A DNA stretch of 64,000 nucleotides from Hyphomicrobiales bacterium. Lineage in GTDB: Bacteria; Pseudomonadota; Alphaproteobacteria; Rhizobiales; Rhizobiaceae. The translations under genes and the position numbers were made by a program. How positions within the stretch are numbered: the stretch's first letter is position 1; each line of letters begins with the position of its first letter. The stretch spans positions 45,844-109,843 of the forward strand of contig UBXV01000005.1 of NCBI GenBank assembly GCA_900469625.1, written 5' to 3'. Of this stretch, positions 45,455 through 55,287 are shown piece after piece. Under the pieces are notes generated by a model. That model did not search any database and was not told where the DNA came from. It saw only the letters and a list, made by a program, of their open reading frames with translations.

Positions 45455-46918
45455 TCAATACGGCGCCTGCACCGGCCCCATGCCGACATAGACGGTCTTC
45501 AACTCGCTGTAGTGGTTGAGGGCGGCAACCGAATTCTCGCGGCCGAAGCCGGATTGCTTGGAGCCGCCGAACGGGATCTCGACCGGGCAGAGATTGTAGG
45601 TGTTGATCCAGAGCGTGCCGGCCTCGAGCTGGTCGACCACCCGGTGGGCGCGGGTGATGTCGGCGGTGAAGACGCCGGCCGAAAGACCGAATTCGGTGGC
45701 ATTGGCGCGCGCGACGACCTCCGCCTCGTCGTCGAAGTCGAGCACGCACATCACCGGCCCGAAGATTTCCTCGCGCGCGATCGTCATCTCGTCGGTGACG
45801 TCGGCAAAGACGGTCGGCTGGATATAGGTGCCGTCGGCGCTGACGGCATTCGGGATGCCACCGCCGGTGACGAGGCGCGCGCCTTCCGACTTGCCCTTTT
45901 CGATGTAGGAAAAGACCTTGTCGCGCTGCGCGCCGGACACCATCGGTCCGAGCTGGGTCGCCTCGTCCATCGGGTCTCCGATGACGATCGCCTCGGTGCG
46001 GGCCTTCAGGCGATCGAGGAACGCGTCCTTGATGCCCTTCTGCACGAAGACGCGGGTGCCGTTCGAGCAGACCTGGCCGGTCGAATAGAAGTTGCCCAGC
46101 ATGGCGCCGCCGATGGCGCTTTCCAGATCAGCGTCTTCGAAGACGATCAGCGGCGACTTGCCGCCGAGTTCCATCGTCACGTGCTTGAGTTCGGCGGCGG
46201 CTGCACCCGCTACCTTCTTGCCCGTCGGCACCGAGCCGGTCAGCGAAACCTTGGCGACGTCCGGATGGTTGACGAGCAGCGCGCCGGTGGTGCGATCGCC
46301 CTGGATGACGTTGTAGAGGCCTTTCGGCAGGCCTGCCTCGATCAGGATCTCGGCGATCTTCAGCGCGCCGAGCGGGGTGTTTTCCGATGGCTTGAAGACC
46401 ATGGCGTTGCCGGCGGCAAGTGCCGGCGCGCCCTTCCAACAGGCGATCTGCTGCGGATAGTTCCAGGCGCCGATACCGACGCAGACGCCAAGGGGCACGC
46501 GCTTGGTATAGGCGAAGTCGCCGCCGAGCGGGATGTAGTCGCCGTTGAGAGCTGTGGCGATGACGCCGCCGAAGAACTCGAAACTGTCGGCACCCGATGT
46601 CGGGTCCGCGACGATCGTCTCCTGGATCGGCTTGCCGGTGTCGAGCGTTTCGAGCTCGGAAAGTTCGCGGTTGCGCTCGCGCATGATCTCGGCGGCGCGC
46701 TTGAGGATGCGGCCGCGGGCGGTCGGGCTCATGGCCGCCCATTCCGGCTGGGCGCGCTTGGCAGCGGCGATCGCTTTCTCGACGATGCCAGGCGTTGCCG
46801 CATGCAGCCGGGCAATCACTTCGCCGGTCGCCGGATAGATGCTCTCGATAACGGTGCCTGAGATATCCTCGACATATTCGCCGTCGATGAAGTGCGAGGC
46901 TTGCGGTTGGGCTCTCAT
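45455..46918 (-). CDS. betB: betaine aldehyde dehydrogenase
   Basis: The 487-residue NAD(P)-dependent enzyme makes glycine betaine. The catalytic Glu lies in MELGGKSP and the catalytic Cys in GQVCSNGTR; the cofactor motif [12 protein letters not shown] is present. The overall length is normal for BetB. It starts one base after the betC stop, with its own ribosome-binding site inside the betC end. Confidence 0.97.
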   Translation of the reverse strand: MRAQPQASHFIDGEYVEDISGTVIESIYPATGEVIARLHAATPGIVEKAIAAAKRAQPEWAAMSPTARGRILKRAAEIMRERNRELSELETLDTGKPIQETIVADPTSGADSFEFFGGVIATALNGDYIPLGGDFAYTKRVPLGVCVGIGAWNYPQQIACWKGAPALAAGNAMVFKPSENTPLGALKIAEILIEAGLPKGLYNVIQGDRTTGALLVNHPDVAKVSLTGSVPTGKKVAGAAAAELKHVTMELGGKSPLIVFEDADLESAIGGAMLGNFYSTGQVCSNGTRVFVQKGIKDAFLDRLKARTEAIVIGDPMDEATQLGPMVSGAQRDKVFSYIEKGKSEGARLVTGGGIPNAVSADGTYIQPTVFADVTDEMTIAREEIFGPVMCVLDFDDEAEVVARANATEFGLSAGVFTADITRAHRVVDQLEAGTLWINTYNLCPVEIPFGGSKQSGFGRENSVAALNHYSELKTVYVGMGPVQAPY

Positions 46919-46919
46919 G

Positions 46920-48455
46920 TCATTCTCCTCGCGGATAGCGTTTGGATTCCTCGAGATTGTCGAGGTTCATATGGTTGCGCATGTAGCGCTCGGATGCCTT
47001 CTGCAGCGGCTGGTGATCCCATGGATAGTAGGCGCCATTCCGCAGCGCTTCGTAGACCACCCAACGACGGGCCTGGCTTTCACGCACGGCCGCGTCGAAG
47101 GCTTCCATGTCCCAGTGGGCGGCGCACATGTCCTGGAACGCCTGCAGCGTTGCCGCCTGCACCGGCGTTTCGGGATTGGCGGCCAGGTTCTTCAGCTCCA
47201 GCGGATCGGCTTCGAGATCGTAAAGCTGATCCGGGTCGAGCGCGCAGTGGATGTATTTCCACTTGCCCTCGCGAATGGCGACCAGCGGTGCGTAGGAGGC
47301 TTCGGCCGCATATTCCATCAGTACCGGCTCGGTCCGTTCCTCGCCGTTGATGAGGGGCACCAGGCTGACGCCGTCCGTCCACGGCTTCACCGCGTCCATG
47401 GAGATGCCGGCGAGGTCGCAAAGCGTCGGCGTCACGTCGAGGTTCGACGTCGGTGCCAGGTGCAGGCCGGGTGCCACGCCCGGACCGGCCACCATCAGCG
47501 GCACGCGGGCCGAGCCCTCGAAGAAGTTCATCTTGAACCACAGGCCGCGCTCGCCCAGCATGTCGCCATGGTCCGAGCAGAACAGGATCAGCGTGTTGTC
47601 GAGCATCCGGGTGCGCGTCAGCGTGTCCAGGAGCTCGCCGACCTTCTCGTCGAGATACGAAATATTGGCGAAATAGGCGCGACGCGGGCGGCGGATATTG
47701 TCTTCTGTGAGGTCGAAGTTGCCGTAGTCGCAGGAGTGCATGATACGCTTGGAATGCGGGTCCTGCTCTTCCTCCGCCAGCATGCCGATTTCGGGCAGAA
47801 GATGGGCGCAGTCCTCGTAGAGATCCCAGAATTTTTTGCGCGCGACATAGGGGTCGTGCGGATGGGTGAAGGATACGGTGAGGCACCACGGGCGGCGGCC
47901 GGCATCGTCGTTTTCGCGCGACAGCTGGTAGAGCTTCTGGTTGGCGAGGAAGGCGACTTCGTCGTCATATTCCATCTGGTTGGTGATCTCGGCGGTGCCC
48001 GCTCCGGTGACCGAGCCGAGATTGTGATACCACCAGTCTATGCGTTCGCCCGGCTTGCGATAGTCCGGCGTCCAGCCGAAGTCGGCGGGATAGATGTCGG
48101 TCGTCAGTCGCTCCTCGAAGCCGTGCAACTGGTCCGGTCCGACGAAATGCATCTTGCCCGACAATGCGGTGTAGTAGCCGGCGCGGCGCAGGTGATGGGC
48201 ATAGGTCGGGATCGAAGACTGGTATTCGGCGGCATTGTCGTAGACGCGGGTGCGGCTCGGCAATTGCCCGGCCATGAACGAGGCGCGGGCCGGCGCGCAG
48301 AGCGGCGACGACGTGTAGTTGTTGCGAAAGCGGGCGGAGCGCGCGGCAAGCGCCTTCATGTTCGGTGCATGCAGGAATTCCGCCGGGCCGTCGGGAAAGA
48401 ACTTCCCGTTCAGCTGGTCGACCATGATGATCAGGATATTCGGTCTGGCGGTCAT
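46920..48455 (-). CDS. betC: choline sulfatase
   Basis: The 511-residue enzyme hydrolyses choline-O-sulfate to choline and sulfate. It is a type I sulfatase with the formylglycine motif C53-A-P-A-R ([11 protein letters not shown]), metal ligands in [10 protein letters not shown] and [10 protein letters not shown]. Its C-terminus (SKRYPRGE) overlaps no other domain. Its start codon overlaps the betI stop (ATGA). The order betI-betC-betB-betA is that of Sinorhizobium meliloti. Confidence 0.97.
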   Translation of the reverse strand: MTARPNILIIMVDQLNGKFFPDGPAEFLHAPNMKALAARSARFRNNYTSSPLCAPARASFMAGQLPSRTRVYDNAAEYQSSIPTYAHHLRRAGYYTALSGKMHFVGPDQLHGFEERLTTDIYPADFGWTPDYRKPGERIDWWYHNLGSVTGAGTAEITNQMEYDDEVAFLANQKLYQLSRENDDAGRRPWCLTVSFTHPHDPYVARKKFWDLYEDCAHLLPEIGMLAEEEQDPHSKRIMHSCDYGNFDLTEDNIRRPRRAYFANISYLDEKVGELLDTLTRTRMLDNTLILFCSDHGDMLGERGLWFKMNFFEGSARVPLMVAGPGVAPGLHLAPTSNLDVTPTLCDLAGISMDAVKPWTDGVSLVPLINGEERTEPVLMEYAAEASYAPLVAIREGKWKYIHCALDPDQLYDLEADPLELKNLAANPETPVQAATLQAFQDMCAAHWDMEAFDAAVRESQARRWVVYEALRNGAYYPWDHQPLQKASERYMRNHMNLDNLEESKRYPRGE

Positions 48456-49054
48456 AGGGCCCGTCCTTGGCGGTGGAGCTGGTCGAGGTGCGAGGTGACG
48501 TAGTCTTCCGTCAGCGCGATCGAGGCTTCGATGCCGATCGGGGCGGAGCGCAGACTCTGGCGGATGTAAAGCCCGTCGATCATCGCAGCAGCGCCTTCGG
48601 CAATGCGTTCCGCGTCATCCGTGGGGCAAAGGACTTTCAGGCTCGCCATCAGATTTGAGCGCAACCGCCGGGCATAGACGACGAGGAAGCGGCGCACGTC
48701 CTCCGAGCGCTGCGCTTCGGAATAGAAGGCGAGCCAGGCGGCGATGGTGTCGGGCGCAAACTGGTTTGCCTGGAACGACACCCTGATCAGTGCACTCAGT
48801 TTTTCGCGCGGCGTTGCCGCCGCATTGAGCGCCGTCACCGTATCGTCGCGCAGCTGCCTTAGAAGGCTGCGCACGGTCTCGATCAGCAATTGCTCCTTGC
48901 TGCCGAAATAGTGATGGGCAAGGGCAGGGGAGACGCCGGCACGGCGGGCAATGTCGGACATGGTGACGGCAAGCGTGCCCTGATCGCCGATCACGCGCAG
49001 CGCCGCATCCACCAGCGCCTTGCGGCGCACCGGTTCCATTCCGACCTTGGGCAT
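48452..49054 (-). CDS. betI: choline-responsive TetR repressor BetI
   Basis: The 200-residue repressor starts at ATG 49054 behind a GGGAG site. Its TetR HTH is IARRAGVSPALAHHYFGSKEQLL, and the ligand domain follows. BetI binds choline and releases the operon in response. A 20-base palindrome matching a BetI operator lies 32 bases upstream of the start codon, supporting autoregulation of betICBA. Confidence 0.95.
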   Translation of the reverse strand: MPKVGMEPVRRKALVDAALRVIGDQGTLAVTMSDIARRAGVSPALAHHYFGSKEQLLIETVRSLLRQLRDDTVTALNAAATPREKLSALIRVSFQANQFAPDTIAAWLAFYSEAQRSEDVRRFLVVYARRLRSNLMASLKVLCPTDDAERIAEGAAAMIDGLYIRQSLRSAPIGIEASIALTEDYVTSHLDQLHRQGRAL

Positions 49055-49086
49055 CCGTCTCTCCCTTGACGATTGCAAGTTTATTT

Positions 49087-49106
49087 TTGATTGACTCATC
49101 AATCAA
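49087..49106. promoter_or_regulatory. BetI operator: TTGATTGA-CTCA-TCAATCAA
   Basis: Two perfect 8-base arms flank a four-base spacer. The position between betI (divergent) and the HdeD gene fits the operator. A GACTC (GANTC, CcrM site) at 49093-49097 overlaps the end of the left arm and the spacer. Confidence 0.85.
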
Positions 49107-49199
49107 TATAAATCTGCGATGTTTTTCCTTTCTTTTTGCCGAGAAATCCGGCTCAATCTGGTGGTGGCGTTCAGGATAATCGAAGGACTGGAGGTTGAA

Positions 49200-49748
49200 A
49201 TGACCTATGCATTCGATCCGGCTGGCAAGGCGGCGGTTGCCGGAAAATGGGGATGGTTCGTCGCACTCGGCGTGCTCTTGATCATGTGCGGCGGTCTTGC
49301 CTTCGGCAACCTGCTGATGGCGACGGTGGCCTCGGTCTATTATGTCGGGCTGATCATGCTGATCGGCGGCCTGTTCAATCTCGCCCATGCTTTCCAGGTC
49401 AAGGGCTGGGACAGCGTGCTCTATTGGGTCTTGAGCGGTTCCTGCTACGCGATTGCCGGGCTCTTCGCCTTCATCAATCCGGTGCTGGCCTCGTCCGTGC
49501 TAACCTTCCTGATGGCGATCGCGCTCGTTGTCGCCGGGTGCTTCCGCATCTGGGTCAGCTTCAAGCTGAGGCCGATCCAGGGCTGGGGATGGGTCGCGCT
49601 CGGTGGTCTGGTGACGCTGGTCGCCGGACTGATCATCGCCGCCGGCTGGCCGGTCAACAGCCTTTGGATCCTCGGCCTGTTCCTGGCGGTCGACCTGGTG
49701 ATGCAGGGCCTGTCGCTGATTGCCTTCGGGGTTCTGGCAAAAGGCTAG
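49200..49748 (+). CDS. HdeD family membrane protein
   Basis: The 182-residue protein has six hydrophobic helices in three repeated pairs, the DUF308/HdeD pattern (GWFVALGVLLIMCGGLAFG, IMLIGGLFNLAHAF, LNPVLASSVLTFLMAIALVVAGCFRIW as landmarks). HdeD proteins help acid resistance in E. coli. The start is ATG 49200 with GGAGG. It is divergent from betI, and the BetI operator could also influence it. Its 3-prime end overlaps the convergent TetR gene by four bases. Confidence 0.88.
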   Translation: MTYAFDPAGKAAVAGKWGWFVALGVLLIMCGGLAFGNLLMATVASVYYVGLIMLIGGLFNLAHAFQVKGWDSVLYWVLSGSCYAIAGLFAFINPVLASSVLTFLMAIALVVAGCFRIWVSFKLRPIQGWGWVALGGLVTLVAGLIIAAGWPVNSLWILGLFLAVDLVMQGLSLIAFGVLAKG

Positions 49749-50326
49749 ACGCCCCGCCGGCTCTCGCCCTCAAGAAGCGCCGAAAGCAGCGCATGCATTT
49801 CGGCGCGCAGATCGACAAGCTCGCCGGAGGCAAGCGCCTCCAGGCCGATCAGGCCGCCGTAAAGAATATTGGCGCCGCTTCGGCTTGATGCGGGGGAGTG
49901 GCCGCACCGCGCAAGCAGTAAGGCGACATAGGCGAGCCGCCGCTCGTCCACCGCCTTCAGCACCTCTGCGGCAGCGCCGTCGTAGCGCGCCCACTCGCGG
50001 ATTGCGCCTTCCGCCGGCACGCCGCCATAGGCGAGATTGCGGTCCCCGGTCGCCTCGTCGACCAGCCGTCTCAAGCGTTCCTGTCCCGAGCCGCCCGCGT
50101 CCTCGACGTCGGCGATGATCGCGTCCGTGGCCTGTCCGGCCCAATGGGCGAGCATCTGTGCCTTCAGATCTGGCACGTCCTTGAAATGCCAGTAGAAGGA
50201 ACCCTTGCTGACCTTGAGGTCGCGGGCGATCGCTTCGGCGCGGATCGCCTGCACACCGCCTGAAGACAGTGCGCGGAAGGCGGCCTTGATCCAGTCGTCA
50301 CTCGAAAGCGTTGCCTTTGTCATCAT
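49745..50326 (-). CDS. TetR family transcriptional regulator
   Basis: The 193-residue repressor has the HTH RAEAIARDLKVSKGSFYWHFKDVPDLKA. Its ligand domain is Ala/Arg-rich and unclassified. Two similar inverted repeats (50335-50349 and 50374-50389) lie in the divergent region to the membrane-protein pair, so it probably represses that pair and itself. ATG 50326 or 50323 are both possible. The 3-prime end overlaps the HdeD gene. Confidence 0.9.
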   Translation of the reverse strand: MMTKATLSSDDWIKAAFRALSSGGVQAIRAEAIARDLKVSKGSFYWHFKDVPDLKAQMLAHWAGQATDAIIADVEDAGGSGQERLRRLVDEATGDRNLAYGGVPAEGAIREWARYDGAAAEVLKAVDERRLAYVALLLARCGHSPASSRSGANILYGGLIGLEALASGELVDLRAEMHALLSALLEGESRRGV

Positions 50327-50334
50327 GTCGCACC

Positions 50335-50349
50335 CATACGCCACCGTAT
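50335..50349. promoter_or_regulatory. TetR operator copy 1: CATACG-CCAC-CGTAT
   Basis: The arms CATACG and CGTAT(T) match copy 2 except for the last base. It lies nine bases before the regulator start codon, as expected for autorepression. Confidence 0.65.
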
Positions 50350-50373
50350 TGACTGGCGCAAGCCGCGTCGGTA

Positions 50374-50389
50374 CATACGCTGACGTATG
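50374..50389. promoter_or_regulatory. TetR operator copy 2: CATACG-CTGA-CGTATG
   Basis: The inverted repeat has perfect six-base arms and a four-base spacer, 23 bases before the start of the divergent membrane protein. It shares arms with copy 1, 39 bases away. Confidence 0.75.
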
Positions 50390-50411
50390 GTGGATTTTGG
50401 GAGACGACATC

Positions 50412-50813
50412 ATGAATCTCTGGCTTCTTTCGGCCGCCGCCCTTTCGTTGGTGACAACAGGCGTTCACGTCGTGGCGGGCGGGCCCGACGTGCACGATCC
50501 CTTGCTGGCGCTCGATATGCCGCCGATACTCAAGGTCTATGTCTCGTTGCTCTGGCACGCGTCATCCGCGGTTCTTGCCGTCAACAGCATCGCATTGCTG
50601 TGGGCGTCGATCCGCCGCCGCCACCGCGAGGCGCTCGCCGCGGCCGTCATGGCGCAATATCTCGCCTATGCCGGTCTCTTCATGGGTTACGGGCTTGCCT
50701 ATGTCGGCAGCCTTTGGCAGGCGCCGCAATGGGTGGTCTTTCTGTTGATTTCGGCGCTCGCGCTTCTCGGCCTGCGTCCGGCGCATTCACGGCCCGACAC
50801 CTCGGCCGCCTGA
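50412..50813 (+). CDS. integral membrane protein, function unknown
   Basis: The 133-residue protein begins at ATG 50412, behind GGGAG, with four hydrophobic segments (about 2-20, 40-65, 75-100, 105-122) and a conserved-looking G-VHVVAGGPDVHDPLLALD between the first two. The family is not recognised. Together with the following DUF3995 gene it forms a pair under the TetR operators. Confidence 0.78.
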   Translation: MNLWLLSAAALSLVTTGVHVVAGGPDVHDPLLALDMPPILKVYVSLLWHASSAVLAVNSIALLWASIRRRHREALAAAVMAQYLAYAGLFMGYGLAYVGSLWQAPQWVVFLLISALALLGLRPAHSRPDTSAA

Positions 50814-50847
50814 ACATGGCCGCCCAAACCTTTGATGGAGCATGACA

Positions 50848-51285
50848 ATGGCGACGCTTGCGCTGGCATGGGCAATCTGCCTTGTTCTCACGGGCGTTGC
50901 AGCCCTTCACGCCTATTGGGCCCGGGGCGGGCTCTGGCCGGGTCGCGATGAAGCGTCCCTGTCAAGAGCCGTCATCGGCGCGCGCGGACTGGAGGTGATG
51001 CCGCCGGCCGGGTTGACGGTAGCAGTCGCGATCCTGATCTTCGTTGCAGGCCTGTTTCCGTTGATGTTCGTTTTCGGCCCACCCCTGGGTTTGCCGACGA
51101 ACCTCATCAGGATCGGGATGGCGACGCTCGCCTTCATCTTCCTCGCGCGTGGCGTCTTGCCCTTCACCCGTCTCTTCCGCAGCCGCCACCCGCAAGAGCC
51201 ATTCGCCACGCTCGACCGCCGCCTTTACGGGCCGCTGTGCCTGCTGATCGGTGCCGCCTATGTCGTCGTTCTCGCGACGGCCTGA
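50848..51285 (+). CDS. DUF3995 membrane protein
   Basis: The 145-residue protein has four hydrophobic helices and the DUF3995 start ALHAYWARGGLWPG, a motif I know from the family. ATG 50848 is seven bases from GGAG; the ATG at 50842 is too close. It follows the membrane protein by 34 bases and is likely in the same TetR-controlled operon. Function unknown; DUF3995 proteins often lie in stress-related loci. Confidence 0.85.
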   Translation: MATLALAWAICLVLTGVAALHAYWARGGLWPGRDEASLSRAVIGARGLEVMPPAGLTVAVAILIFVAGLFPLMFVFGPPLGLPTNLIRIGMATLAFIFLARGVLPFTRLFRSRHPQEPFATLDRRLYGPLCLLIGAAYVVVLATA

Positions 51286-51486
51286 ACTCGCCGTCCGCGC
51301 GTTCTCCGCAAGTTCGCAAAGCCTGATGAAATTGCTGATTTCATTAGGGAGTTCGACAATGCTCAGTGCTGGCGACGATGTCATGTAGCTTTCATCAAAG
51401 CTTCATATTGGGGAAAGACTTCGTTGACCGTTGGCCACCATTCTGCGGCCGTCCGATCGTTCGTTCTCAAGTCTTTGGAGCCCGGC

Positions 51487-53283
51487 ATGTCCGCCGCCCC
51501 CGCCGAATTTCTCTCGCTTCGCCGGTTCGGCGACGACCAGATCGTAACGCTTGCAAAGCTTGTGATCGAAAGCGCCTTCCAGCCGATCGTCGAAGCGGCG
51601 ACTGGCGCCGTCTTCGGCTACGAATCGCTGATGCGCGGCTTTCAGAAGCTCGGCTTTGCTTCGCCGTTGGAACTGCTCGACAAGGCGGAAGAGGCGGGGC
51701 AGCTGCTGGCGCTCGAACACATGGTCAGCAGCCGGGCTGTCGCCGCCTTCGCGACCTTGCCGGAATTTTCTACCCGCACCCTGTTCCTGAATTTCGATTC
51801 CCGCCTGGTCGGCGGTGAAAACGCCATCGTCGAGCGCCTCGTCAATCACCTGAAGCGCGCCAACATCGCGCCTTCGTCCTTGTGCTTCGAGCTGTCGGAG
51901 CGTTTCGACAGCGGCAAGATGCCGGATTTCTCGGCGCTCGTGCGAGAGCTCCGCCTTGCCGGCTTCAAGCTCGCCATCGACGATTTCGGCGCCGGCTTCA
52001 ATGGCCTCAAACTGCTCTGCGACCAGCCCGTCGACTACGTGAAGATCGACCGGTACTTCGTTTCCGGTATCGATGCCGATGCCCGCAAACGCCATCTCGT
52101 GCGCCACACCGTCAACACCGCCCATGTGCTCGGCACCCGCGTGATTGCCGAAGGCGTGGAAACCGAAGCGGAGTTCCAGACCTGCCGCGATCTCGGCTGC
52201 GACCTCGTCCAGGGCTATTTCATCGCCCGGCCGACGACGCACCTGAGCGAATTGCAACCGGCCTATCCGCATCTCGCCTTGAACGGCGGCGGTCACCGCT
52301 CGTCGGCCACGCTCGACAGCATTCTCATCCGCAAGCAGATCGAGCAGTTGCCGGCGGTACGCGAAAGCGACGAACTCGAATCCGCCTTCGATCTCTTCCG
52401 GCTCAATCCGCGCCAGGCGTTCTTTCCGGTGCTCAACGCCAATGGCGAGCCGCGCGGCATTCTGCACGAGTATCACGTCAAGGAGCTGATCTATCACCCG
52501 TTCGGCCGCGATCTCCTGAAGAACCGGCTCTACCAGCGCCGCATCTCGCATTTTGCAAGCCCGGCGCCGATCGCCGATCTCGATACGCCCGCCGACGAGA
52601 TGTTGAAGATCTTTGCCGGCATGGACGGCAGTGACTGCGTGATCCTGACCGAGAACATGCGCTATTCCGGCATCCTGTCGGCATCCTCACTGTTGAAGAT
52701 CATCAACGAGAAACAGTTGAAGACGGCGCAGGAACAGAACCCGCTGACCGGGTTGCCGGGCAATCGCGCCATCCGCGATTACGTCCAGGATGCGATCCTC
52801 GACGGCGACCAGCCGCGCTACTTCTGCTACTGCGACTTCGACAATTTCAAGCCGTTCAATGACACCTACGGCTTTCAGAAGGGCGACCTGGCGATCTCTC
52901 TGTTTGCGGCCTTGCTCAGGCGGCACTTCATCGGCGAGGAAAAATTCCTCGGCCATGTCGGCGGCGACGATTTCTTCATTGGCATCAGCGGTTGTTCCGT
53001 CGACGATCTGCAGCTCGTCCTCCAGCGCCTGCTTGACGATTTCGCCTCCGACGTGCGCCAGCTCTACCTGCCGGAACACCAGGCGGCGGGACAGATCCAC
53101 GGCCATGGTCGCGACGGCACGGCGAGGGATTTTCCGCTGATGCGCTGTTCGATTGCCGTGCTCGGATTGCCGGAAGGTTTCGTCTACTCGGACGGCCAGG
53201 CCGTCAGCGCCCGCATCGCCGAAATCAAGTCGCGCGCCAAGGCCAGCCCCGACGGTCTGGTTCTGGAGGCGCTGGGCGTCTGA
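51487..53283 (+). CDS. c-di-GMP signalling protein, EAL-CBS-GGDEF
   Basis: The 598-residue cytosolic protein has an EAL phosphodiesterase domain at the N-terminus (about 20-260; ESLMR in place of EALLR, then LFLNF, FELSE, IDDFGAG, VKID, AEGVET, QGYF, so the catalytic set looks complete), a CBS pair (about 285-420) and a GGDEF domain (about 440-590) whose signature is the nonstandard GGDDF. The first domain can cleave c-di-GMP; the cyclase half may be degenerate and act as a GTP sensor. No transmembrane helix. ATG 51487 follows GGAG by six bases. Confidence 0.93.
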   Translation: MSAAPAEFLSLRRFGDDQIVTLAKLVIESAFQPIVEAATGAVFGYESLMRGFQKLGFASPLELLDKAEEAGQLLALEHMVSSRAVAAFATLPEFSTRTLFLNFDSRLVGGENAIVERLVNHLKRANIAPSSLCFELSERFDSGKMPDFSALVRELRLAGFKLAIDDFGAGFNGLKLLCDQPVDYVKIDRYFVSGIDADARKRHLVRHTVNTAHVLGTRVIAEGVETEAEFQTCRDLGCDLVQGYFIARPTTHLSELQPAYPHLALNGGGHRSSATLDSILIRKQIEQLPAVRESDELESAFDLFRLNPRQAFFPVLNANGEPRGILHEYHVKELIYHPFGRDLLKNRLYQRRISHFASPAPIADLDTPADEMLKIFAGMDGSDCVILTENMRYSGILSASSLLKIINEKQLKTAQEQNPLTGLPGNRAIRDYVQDAILDGDQPRYFCYCDFDNFKPFNDTYGFQKGDLAISLFAALLRRHFIGEEKFLGHVGGDDFFIGISGCSVDDLQLVLQRLLDDFASDVRQLYLPEHQAAGQIHGHGRDGTARDFPLMRCSIAVLGLPEGFVYSDGQAVSARIAEIKSRAKASPDGLVLEALGV

Positions 53284-53396
53284 CGGCAGATGGTCCGTCG
53301 CTGATTGGCGCGGCGGCGCGGCCGGATCAATATCTGTCTTTTCGGAGCCGACGTCCGGCGCTAGGTATGGGGCTTAAGACATCTCGAGGTTTAGCC

Positions 53397-54395
53397 ATGC
53401 CCATGCCGACTGAAATGACCTACGTCGACCTTGCCTCCCCCGGTGGCCCGGAAAACATGGCGCTCGCGAAGGGGCAGCTGCCGACGCTCAAACCCGGCGA
53501 CATTCTGCTGCGCGTCGAAGCCGCCGGCATCAACCGGCCCGACGTGCTCCAGCGCAAGGGCGATTATCCGCCGCCGCCCGGCGCAAGCCCCGTTCTAGGG
53601 CTGGAAGTTGCCGGCGAGATCGTGGCGGTCAGTGAGGGTACGCAAGGTTTTGCCGTCGGCGACAAGGTCTGCGCACTCGCCAATGGTGGTGGTTATGCCG
53701 AATATGCGGCGGTACCGGCAACGCAGGCGCTGGCCTGGCCGAAAGGCTATGACGCGGTGAGGGCGGCGGCGCTGCCGGAAACCTTCTTCACCGTCTGGGC
53801 CAATGTCTTCGACATGGCGGGGCTGAAGGCTGGGGAGACGATCCTCATCCACGGCGGATCGAGCGGCATCGGCACGACGGCGATCCAGCTGGCCAACGCA
53901 TTGGGCGCAGAGGTCTTCGTCACCGCCGGAAGCGCCGAGAAGTGCCAGGCTTGCGAAGCGCTCGGCGCAAAACGCGCGATCAACTACCGCGATGAGGACT
54001 TCAAGTCCGTCGTGCTCGAGCAAACCGGCGGTCGCGGCGTCGACGTCATTCTTGACATGGTCGGCGGCCGCTATTTCGATCGCAACATCGGATCGCTTGC
54101 CAAGGATGGCCGGCTGTCGATCATTGCGTTCCTGGGCGGCGCAAAGGTCGAGGCGGCGAACATCGCGCCGATCCTGACGAAGCGCCTGCATGTCATGGGC
54201 TCGGCGCTCCGCCCGCGCACGGGCGCAGAGAAACAGGCGATCCGCGACGGATTGGTGGCGAAGGTCTGGCCGTTGCTGGAGGCGGGCAAGGTCGCGCCGG
54301 TCATCCATGCGGTGCTGCCGCTCGAAAAGGTCGCGGACGGACATCGGATGATGGAAGAGGGCGACCATATCGGCAAGATCATCATGACCATGTGA
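53397..54395 (+). CDS. NAD(P)H:quinone oxidoreductase (PIG3/zeta-crystallin-like)
   Basis: The 332-residue protein is an MDR-superfamily reductase: [30 protein letters not shown], the nucleotide loop [18 protein letters not shown] and [20 protein letters not shown] are landmarks of the p53-inducible quinone reductase (PIG3) branch. No structural zinc cysteines are seen. It starts at ATG 53397 or at the second Met (53403). It is probably monocistronic and would reduce quinones by one electron in the cytoplasm. Confidence 0.92.
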   Translation: MPMPTEMTYVDLASPGGPENMALAKGQLPTLKPGDILLRVEAAGINRPDVLQRKGDYPPPPGASPVLGLEVAGEIVAVSEGTQGFAVGDKVCALANGGGYAEYAAVPATQALAWPKGYDAVRAAALPETFFTVWANVFDMAGLKAGETILIHGGSSGIGTTAIQLANALGAEVFVTAGSAEKCQACEALGAKRAINYRDEDFKSVVLEQTGGRGVDVILDMVGGRYFDRNIGSLAKDGRLSIIAFLGGAKVEAANIAPILTKRLHVMGSALRPRTGAEKQAIRDGLVAKVWPLLEAGKVAPVIHAVLPLEKVADGHRMMEEGDHIGKIIMTM

Positions 54396-54480
54396 TGCGG
54401 TCGTAACCCTGCCGCCATGACCTCCCTCGTCAGAACGGCCTTTGCATTACGACCTTCGTCGACCTTGCAATCCCGCAGAA

Positions 54481-54526
54481 ATCACCTACCTTGAATTTAT
54501 CGGTAACGAACAGAAAGGAAGGTGAT
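54481..54526 (+). promoter_or_regulatory. anti-SD/SD inverted repeat upstream of a short ORF
   Basis: ATCACCTACC (54481-54490) is complementary, with one mismatch, to GGAAGGTGAT (54517-54526), which contains the ribosome-binding site of the short ORF at 54530. If both are in one transcript, the hairpin would hide the ribosome-binding site. Confidence 0.4.
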
Positions 54527-54529
54527 CCA

Positions 54530-54601
54530 ATGTCTAATGAGATTTCGGTCGTCGTGACAGGCATGGGAGAGGTGAACACGTCGAGGCAACCTTCGACCTG
54601 A
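54530..54601 (+). CDS. 23-aa leader-like ORF
   Basis: ATG 54530 is followed by a 23-codon frame (MSNEISVVVTGMGEVNTSRQ, then PST) with a near-ideal AAGGAAGGTGAT site. It is too short to judge by codon use and has no signal peptide. It could be a leader peptide or regulatory ORF; no structural gene follows on the plus strand (the downstream genes read the other way). Confidence 0.3.
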   Translation: MSNEISVVVTGMGEVNTSRQPST

Positions 54602-54711
54602 TCCCCGCCTTCCTTCGGGTCCCAAACCCGGGCCAGCCACTTGGCCAAAACTCATGGAAGGGTCGCCTCGCGCGGCCCTTTTCCATTTTCAGCGCGCCGC
54701 ATCTTGTCCCC

Positions 54712-55191
54712 TCAGCGTTCGGCGGTGGCGGCCTCTCGGATCAGCAGCCAGGCGCTCGGTTCGTTGTCGACGAACTCCTCACGAATGTGCTTCAGGACCT
54801 TGCGTTGCCCGGCAAAGGGCACCATTCGGATTGCATCCTCAAACGTCAGCCATTTGAATTCGCTGTGTTCCGCATTGAGCGTTACGGTCGCGCCCGGTGA
54901 TACGTAACCGACAAAGACTGGCAACAGGCTGATGGCGTCGCGGTCGGCCTCGTAGAATTGTTCGCAGATATCGGCGGAATAGAAGCGACTGGGCTTGAGC
55001 CCGGTTTCTTCCTCAACCTCGCGCAGCGCCGCCTGCCAGGCGGTCTCGCCCGCCTCGATCGCGCCGGCGATCTGGCACCATTCTCCGGCCAGCGATCCGT
55101 TGCGGCGCAGGAGAAGAACCTCGTGCGTGCCGCCGGCTTCGCGCAGGATGACGACGGAGACGGCGAAGCTCCGGATCGGGATTTCATGCAT
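54712..55191 (-). CDS. Nudix hydrolase
   Basis: The 159-residue protein carries a complete Nudix box GAIEAGETAWQAALREVEEETGL (the G-x5-E-x7-REUxEExGU pattern, shown in landmark form). The N-terminal SVVILREAGGTHEVLLLRRNGSLAGEWCQIAG fits dNTP/dihydroneopterin-triphosphate pyrophosphatase (NudB/DatP) members. The start is ATG 55191 (MHEIPIRSF). It is probably monocistronic. Confidence 0.9.
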   Translation of the reverse strand: MHEIPIRSFAVSVVILREAGGTHEVLLLRRNGSLAGEWCQIAGAIEAGETAWQAALREVEEETGLKPSRFYSADICEQFYEADRDAISLLPVFVGYVSPGATVTLNAEHSEFKWLTFEDAIRMVPFAGQRKVLKHIREEFVDNEPSAWLLIREAATAER

Positions 55192-55287
55192 GGGGCGGTC
55201 CTCGTCGCAATGGCGGCGGGACCATGCATTGTCTCCTTGCGAACTTCAAATGCATTGTGGACCGGTGCGGCCCCGCGCTGTGGCCGG

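Noticed and set aside
54430-54648. Minus-strand 72-codon frame starting TTG with a plausible-looking WDPKEGGDQVEG segment
   Set aside because: It starts at TTG without a ribosome-binding site and overlaps the short plus-strand ORF; too weak to call.
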